From the NCBI GenBank assembly GCA_019931105.1, contig JAIOUW010000002.1, positions 744,001 through 808,000 on the forward strand: DNA of 64,000 nt, written 5' to 3'. This document shows, piece by piece, positions 59,687 through 64,000 of the stretch. How positions within the stretch are numbered: position 1 is the stretch's first letter; every line of letters starts with the position of its first letter. The notes under the pieces are model-generated. The model saw only the letters and a list, made by a program, of their open reading frames with translations, was not told the origin of the DNA and ran no database searches. The DNA comes from Flavobacteriaceae bacterium NBU2977 (lineage in GTDB: Bacteria; Bacteroidota; Bacteroidia; Flavobacteriales; Flavobacteriaceae). Position numbers and translations under genes: made by a program.

Positions 59687-60547
59687 ATGCAACAAGAAAC
59701 AAGATCACATTACCCATCAAATGCGTTTGGACGATTTTGGATGTCGGTTCCCTTGGTCATCCGATCGGCCCTAATAGGTTTTGGCATCACTACTTTTGGT
59801 GTTTCAATTTGGGGACTTTTTGTTGAAAAAGTTCCACAGGGCTTGTCCTTTGTGCCCATGGGCGCGTTTCTTGTTTTTTATTGGATGTATTTCAGGGGCC
59901 GATGGAACCCTTCGAACACAAAAGCATTCCGTCGCGCATGTACGAGGCGTACCCAGCTAAACAGTCGAACATGGTCTTGGGGGCTAATCGGTGCTTTGTC
60001 ATTTTTTATATTCTGGCACTCCTTTCTTGTATCAACTTTTCGCATTGTTGAGTTTCGGCCAGCGACATTTAAAATATTTGGGCATCTCAACGATTCGTCT
60101 TTTGAGAATTGGTCATTGATAATCATGGCGTCAATTGTTGCCGGAATATGCGAAGAAATCGGTTACAGGGGATATATGCAGGTACCCCTGGAGCGAAGAT
60201 ACGGTCCCGTTGTGGCCATTTCAATAACTTCGGTAGTTTTTGTGCTTATACACCTGCATCAAGCCTGGGCAAGTGGCCCAATTTTGGTCTTGCTCTTTGT
60301 AATTTCGTTTATGGGGGGCTATTTGGCTTTTGCTTCGAAATCACTTCTACCCAGTATCATAGGTCATGTCGCGTTGGACATTGTCAATTTTTCGTATTGG
60401 TGGTCAGATGTTCTCGGCACCTTTGAACGTAAGCCAATAAGCCTTACAGGTGTAGACGCTCACTTCATATGGTCCATTATCGCCCTTGTTCTGTCAACCG
60501 GTTTATTTGTTCTTTCCGTCAAAAAATTACTCCTTAGTAAGACTTGA
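59687..60547 (+). CDS. CPBP intramembrane metalloprotease
   Basis: A 286-residue membrane protein with at least six hydrophobic segments. The three active-site motifs are present: EEIGYRGYM (EExxYRG), HLHQAW (FxxxH) and GHVALDIVNF (HxxxD). It probably cleaves substrates in or near the membrane, or modifies CAAX-like and bacteriocin precursors. It is intact, unlike the fragment at 54838. Confidence 0.88.
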   Translation: MQQETRSHYPSNAFGRFWMSVPLVIRSALIGFGITTFGVSIWGLFVEKVPQGLSFVPMGAFLVFYWMYFRGRWNPSNTKAFRRACTRRTQLNSRTWSWGLIGALSFFIFWHSFLVSTFRIVEFRPATFKIFGHLNDSSFENWSLIIMASIVAGICEEIGYRGYMQVPLERRYGPVVAISITSVVFVLIHLHQAWASGPILVLLFVISFMGGYLAFASKSLLPSIIGHVALDIVNFSYWWSDVLGTFERKPISLTGVDAHFIWSIIALVLSTGLFVLSVKKLLLSKT

Positions 60548-60686
60548 GTTCAATGTATCTTGCAATTGGCAGTCAATTTTTGGGCTTTGGGCCACTCCAC
60601 TAACCTGCCTCACGGCATTAATCAAATAGCATATACAACCAAACTACATTTGGCTTTTAATGGGGCATGCCAAATATCAATGAAAA

Positions 60687-61316
60687 TCAACCGAAAAATT
60701 GGCCCAGTGCCGATGGTTGCTGCAACAACCAACCCGTTAGACTGTTCCGTGGTTTGTTCGATGCCATGACGCAATGCGGTACTTCCGCACTCTTGAACAT
60801 CACACATCTAGCGGCTATGGGTTCGACCAAGAACGATGTGTCGTCTTTCAAGAAAATACCCAGCTCGCCCCCATCGCCTTTTTGCCAATCTTCGTTCAAA
60901 TACATGACCATACTGATCGTACGGTTGTTTCTCGTATTGAACTGATCCAGATGTTTGTCGTAGTGGCCACCTTGAGGGTAATGGGCCAAATGGAATTCAT
61001 ACCCCGCCAATCCTAGAAAACAATAGCGATTGAATATGAACATCGTCTCGTCGATCAAGCGCCAGAATCCGTCCAAGGCCGAATCTCTTTGTCTGTCTAG
61101 CCAAAAAGTATAGTCCCCGCGTATGTCGCCACGTACAATGTTGTCGCCCAACGCTCCGATACCGGCCTTGGTAAACCCATCAAAATGTGATTGAAAAAAT
61201 TCTCGTATGGTCTTTAATAGATGTCCTTCTAAAAAGTTATCGACGACAACGTAATCGTTTGAAGAAAGCTCATCCATCCAGAAAAGCCAATCCTCCAACC
61301 TATGGTAGTTTTCCAA
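60687..61316 (-). CDS. 2-oxoglutarate-Fe(II) dioxygenase (prolyl 4-hydroxylase-like)
   Basis: A 209-residue protein. The 2-His-1-carboxylate site is HYDKHLDQFNTRNN, with the distal His and Arg in AEVPHCVMASNKPRNSLTGW, and YDKHLDQF, NGTISMVMYLN-like pattern (RTISMVMYLNEDW) matches the SM-20/prolyl hydroxylase family. It hydroxylates an unknown protein or small molecule. The convergent CPBP gene ends 140 bases away. Confidence 0.88.
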   Translation of the reverse strand: MENYHRLEDWLFWMDELSSNDYVVVDNFLEGHLLKTIREFFQSHFDGFTKAGIGALGDNIVRGDIRGDYTFWLDRQRDSALDGFWRLIDETMFIFNRYCFLGLAGYEFHLAHYPQGGHYDKHLDQFNTRNNRTISMVMYLNEDWQKGDGGELGIFLKDDTSFLVEPIAARCVMFKSAEVPHCVMASNKPRNSLTGWLLQQPSALGQFFG

Positions 61317-61513
61317 TTTATCTAAAAAAAAGTGGGCAAATATAGATTATTTCCCAATAGAAAATTAAAATATCACCGACCCGACAACGCGTCCATGACA
61401 TACCATAAAAACGTGTGGTCAAACACGATTCATAACAAGAATGAAAGATCGGTCGAACGATTTTATTCCCTGGTCTCACCTATAAAGATTAATCATATCT
61501 TAGTAGGTGTACT

Positions 61514-61870
61514 ATGAACAGTGAAGTTGCAGACATCTTAAAGGGGATGGTGATAATTCCCATTGGGCTTGCGATTATTTTAGTACCATTTTCCATCTTG
61601 ATAGGATGGAACGTGGTGACTCTATTTCTGTTTTGGTTCATTCTGATACCAGGTGTGATAATTTACCTGCCAACAAAGGTTTCAAGCAAGAAGCATCATC
61701 TATTCAAATCATTGGCAGGGTTGGTCGTCTTCTATGCCATTATGATATTCATGATTTACGAACACTACAAAACCGATTATTTTAGTGTTATGATTATAAG
61801 CAGCATCATTAATCTGATATCGATTTTCGTGTTCGCATGGGCAAATGGCAAGCAAATAAGGGTAGATTAA
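61514..61870 (+). CDS. Small membrane protein of unknown function
   Basis: A 118-residue protein with four hydrophobic segments (IIPIGLAIILVPFSILIGW, LFLFWFILIPGVIIYLP, SLAGLVVFYAIMIFMIYEH, MIISSIINLISIFVFAWA). I do not recognise the family. No catalytic motif is visible, and the gap to the next gene is about 260 bases. Confidence 0.55.
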   Translation: MNSEVADILKGMVIIPIGLAIILVPFSILIGWNVVTLFLFWFILIPGVIIYLPTKVSSKKHHLFKSLAGLVVFYAIMIFMIYEHYKTDYFSVMIISSIINLISIFVFAWANGKQIRVD

Positions 61871-62019
61871 AAAGGCGGGGCGGCCATTTACGAATAGCAC
61901 AATAAGGCACAAAGGTGCATGAATCGGGCGGCAAAAAGTATTTTCCAAAACAGGTTTTGTTGGCCGCGGTCGCACAAGGCAGAATTGTCTAGCAAGGCAC
62001 ATAAATACAGATTCCTTTA

Positions 62020-62076
62020 CGCCCGTCGTCCTATTTCACTATATTTCCAGAAAAGGTTAAAACTTCTCGCAGATTG
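62020..62076. repeat. Fragment resembling the cassette right module
   Basis: ATTTCACTATATTTC at about 62031-62045 is identical for 15 bases to the array's right module, and is followed by AAAACTTCTCGCAGATTG, close to AAAATTCGCAGAACTG. It lies 60-110 bases upstream of the sialidase-like gene, far outside the array. It could be an old cassette scar or a shared promoter element. Confidence 0.4.
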
Positions 62077-62128
62077 TACAAAAAAATGCCGCATCGAGGG
62101 GTATTACCCATGTTTTAAAACCGCTGTC

Positions 62129-63226
62129 ATGAAAGTGTTATTTCTTATTCCGTTATCCATCATTTGTACGGTACTGTATCCACAAAAAGCAAAAAAACCG
62201 GATAATGCCGTACTTGATTTTAAAAATCTGTTCAGTTCATCAATGAAAAATGATGTCGCGTGTTTCAGGATACCCGCCCTGGCGACGGCACCTAATGGCG
62301 ACCTCATCGCCGCTATAGATGAAAGGGTTGCTTCATGTGGTGATCTAAAATGGAATAACAATATAAATATTGTGGTCAGACGTAGCATCGATAATGGAGA
62401 TTCTTGGTCGGCCATTGAAACTGTGGTCGATTACCCATTGGGAAAATCGGCGTCAGATCCCTCAATGATAGTTGACAAAATAACAGGTGAAATTATTTTG
62501 TTCTTCAACTATATGGATCTGGAAAATGAGAAAGACGTCTACTATTTAAAAATGACCAAAAGCAGTGATAACGGAAAAACCTGGAGCGCCCCCGAGGACA
62601 TTACTTCTCAAATTACCAAACAAGATTGGCACCGTGATTTCAAGTTCATAACATCGGGGCGGGGTATGCAGACCCGCGAGGGCAAATTGGTACACACTTT
62701 GGTCAATCTGCAAAAAGGCTTGTTCCTCTTTGAAAGTAATGACCATGGGAAGAATTGGAGCTTGATAGACACGCCTATCGAACCCGCGGACGAATCTAAA
62801 GTGGTCGAATTGAGCGACGGTTCGTGGATGGTGAACAGTCGTGTGAACAATTTGGGCAATCGTTTTGTGCATATATCTTCGGATGAGGGAAAAACATGGA
62901 AGTCCATGCCGGATCCATCGCTTATAGACCCGGGATGCAATGCCAGCATAATCCGGTACAGATCCAGAAATGAAGAACCGGGTACGTACATCTTACTTTT
63001 TTCCAATGCAAATGATAAGGGGCAGCGTAAAAATATGACCGTTAAAATAAGCACCGATGAAGGTAAAAGCTGGTCGAAAGGCAAGACCCTATATAAAGAA
63101 AGTGCGGCCTATTCATCAATGACCGTTCTTTCCAATGGTGATATCGGTATATTCTTTGAAAGGAACGAGTATCAAGAAAATGTTTTTGCCCGTTTTTCGA
63201 TACGTTGGCTCACGGATCGAAGGTAA
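62129..63226 (+). CDS. Exported sialidase-like protein (BNR/Asp-box repeats)
   Basis: A 365-residue protein; I start at 62129, where MKVLFLIPLSIICTVLYPQ gives a signal peptide (the longer frame is unlikely). The FRIP-like CFRIPALATAPNGD opens the propeller and five Asp boxes follow (SIDNGDSWS, SSDNGKTWS, SNDHGKNWS, SSDEGKTWK, STDEGKSWS). These with DERV-type acidic residues fit family 33 sialidases. It may cleave sialic or related acids from host or algal glycans. Confidence 0.85.
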   Translation: MKVLFLIPLSIICTVLYPQKAKKPDNAVLDFKNLFSSSMKNDVACFRIPALATAPNGDLIAAIDERVASCGDLKWNNNINIVVRRSIDNGDSWSAIETVVDYPLGKSASDPSMIVDKITGEIILFFNYMDLENEKDVYYLKMTKSSDNGKTWSAPEDITSQITKQDWHRDFKFITSGRGMQTREGKLVHTLVNLQKGLFLFESNDHGKNWSLIDTPIEPADESKVVELSDGSWMVNSRVNNLGNRFVHISSDEGKTWKSMPDPSLIDPGCNASIIRYRSRNEEPGTYILLFSNANDKGQRKNMTVKISTDEGKSWSKGKTLYKESAAYSSMTVLSNGDIGIFFERNEYQENVFARFSIRWLTDRR

Positions 63227-63436
63227 GTTGAAGGATTTAACGCCACGAGGCAACAACGCGTTCAAGGCCGAACACCGATTTTATTACCCTTGGGCCACTT
63301 ATCTTAACATTGAGCTAAAATCAATTTCATGACCCTATGACGGAAGCTAATCAACTCAAATACCGGACCTTTCAGTCAAATTGCCCCGTCTTTCATTTGA
63401 AATCGATTTTTGGCGCGACCCTAATAGGTCAAGGCC

Positions 63437-63916
63437 TCATATCTCTTCGGCCAACCAAGCCTTCATCATCCAGACTGTTTTTTCTTGTTCGCTAATGAAA
63501 TCGCTCATCATACTGTTGGTACCTTCGTCATTGGAGACATCGGAAGCTTCCAGTATTCTTCTTTCAATGACCAACAATTCCGTTAGCGAATCAATGACCA
63601 GGCGAATGGCATCTTCATCCCGGGTCACGTTCTTGCCCACGGGCACCTTTGAATTATCGATATAGTCCTTAAAAGTATGCTGGGGCACGCCACCCAAGGT
63701 TAGGATGCGCTCCGCGATCCCATCGACCTTCATGTTGGCATCGGTATAGAGTTCCTCAAACTTAATGTGAAGGTCAAAAAAACGTTTTCCCTTAATGTTC
63801 CAATGTATGCCTCTGAGATTCTGATAATAGGTCTGAAAATTGGCGAGCAATGCGTTCAAATCATTGCTCAGCTCTTGCGATTTCTGGGCATCTAAGCCTA
63901 TGCTATTTAGTTTCAT
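63437..63916 (-). CDS. dps: Dps-family ferritin-like DNA-protection protein
   Basis: A 159-residue four-helix protein: LSNDLNALLANFQTYYQNLR, GIHWNIKGKRFFDLHIKFEE (ferroxidase His and Asp/Glu, with W in RGIHWNI), LYTDANMKVDGIAERIL. The pattern of H, D and E matches Dps ferroxidase sites at dimer faces. It stores iron as a shell and guards DNA against peroxide. The promoter region is at the right window edge. Confidence 0.93.
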   Translation of the reverse strand: MKLNSIGLDAQKSQELSNDLNALLANFQTYYQNLRGIHWNIKGKRFFDLHIKFEELYTDANMKVDGIAERILTLGGVPQHTFKDYIDNSKVPVGKNVTRDEDAIRLVIDSLTELLVIERRILEASDVSNDEGTNSMMSDFISEQEKTVWMMKAWLAEEI

Positions 63917-64000
63917 GTCTATTTCCTTTTAGTTTTGTATAAATTTATTAAATATTAAACGCTTATTTATATAAATTTTATCGATAGTTTTTATACTTTT

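Overview
The window looks like chromosomal DNA of a marine-type Flavobacteriaceae (Bacteroidota). The evidence is LytTR/LytS signalling with 2TM-domain proteins, a TonB-dependent receptor with a carboxypeptidase-like N-domain, DUF2490, DUF547, DUF2141 and LETM1-related biofilm proteins, and AraC regulators with membrane N-domains. TAnnTTTG-type -7 promoter elements also fit. I cannot name a genus. I see no rRNA, tRNA, CRISPR array, transposase or integrase.

Region 1 (1-38.2 kb) is ordinary backbone. 1-9.6 kb carries exported hydrolases: two tandem amidohydrolases, a sortilin-like beta-propeller protein, an M16 peptidase and a Cu/Zn superoxide dismutase. It also holds two damaged genes, a YdeI-like gene cut by an in-frame amber codon and a frameshifted, truncated ECF sigma factor. 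10-14.3 kb has a two-domain VOC protein, a TIGR04283-type glycosyltransferase, a DUF547 protein and a LETM1-related protein. 14.4-18.7 kb is a minus-strand operon in which a LytS-type kinase (itself ending in a 2TM domain) and a LytTR regulator bracket four small 2TM proteins. 18.8-27.8 kb has an RhlE-like helicase, secreted hydrolases, a Tat-exported TIM-barrel protein and ParDE-type toxin-antitoxin genes with a decayed second ParD. 27.9-37.5 kb is a form II cox-like molybdenum hydroxylase cluster (D-E-G-S-L-M order) next to a TonB receptor.

Region 2 (about 38.3-54.8 kb) is the most notable part. It is visibly more AT-rich and consists of unrelated one- to few-gene units separated by related 150-260 bp elements. 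The elements share a 3' module (five good copies plus a decayed one) and at least two kinds of 5' module. For seven units, the first bases of the unit are the imperfect inverted complement of a short stretch just after its last gene. That is the layout of integron cassettes (R'' and R' of one attC site), but the core is GTTG-like rather than canonical GTTRRRY, the elements are long, some carry a terminator and possibly a promoter, and no integrase is in view. Cargo includes two TetR-type regulators, an SDR enzyme, two amidohydrolases, an OLD-like ATPase, an MBL-fold lipoprotein, an extra RsgA GTPase, an HxlR regulator, GNATs, a PNPOx-like protein, an aspartyl-protease-like lipoprotein and a GMC oxidoreductase with its small subunit. 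The right end abuts a CPBP protease gene that has lost its N-terminal half.

Region 3 (55-64 kb) returns to backbone composition: a Crp/Fnr regulator, a flavodoxin-fold quinone reductase, an SRPBCC protein, an AraC regulator, an intact CPBP protease, a 2OG-Fe(II) oxygenase, a sialidase-like protein and a Dps protein.
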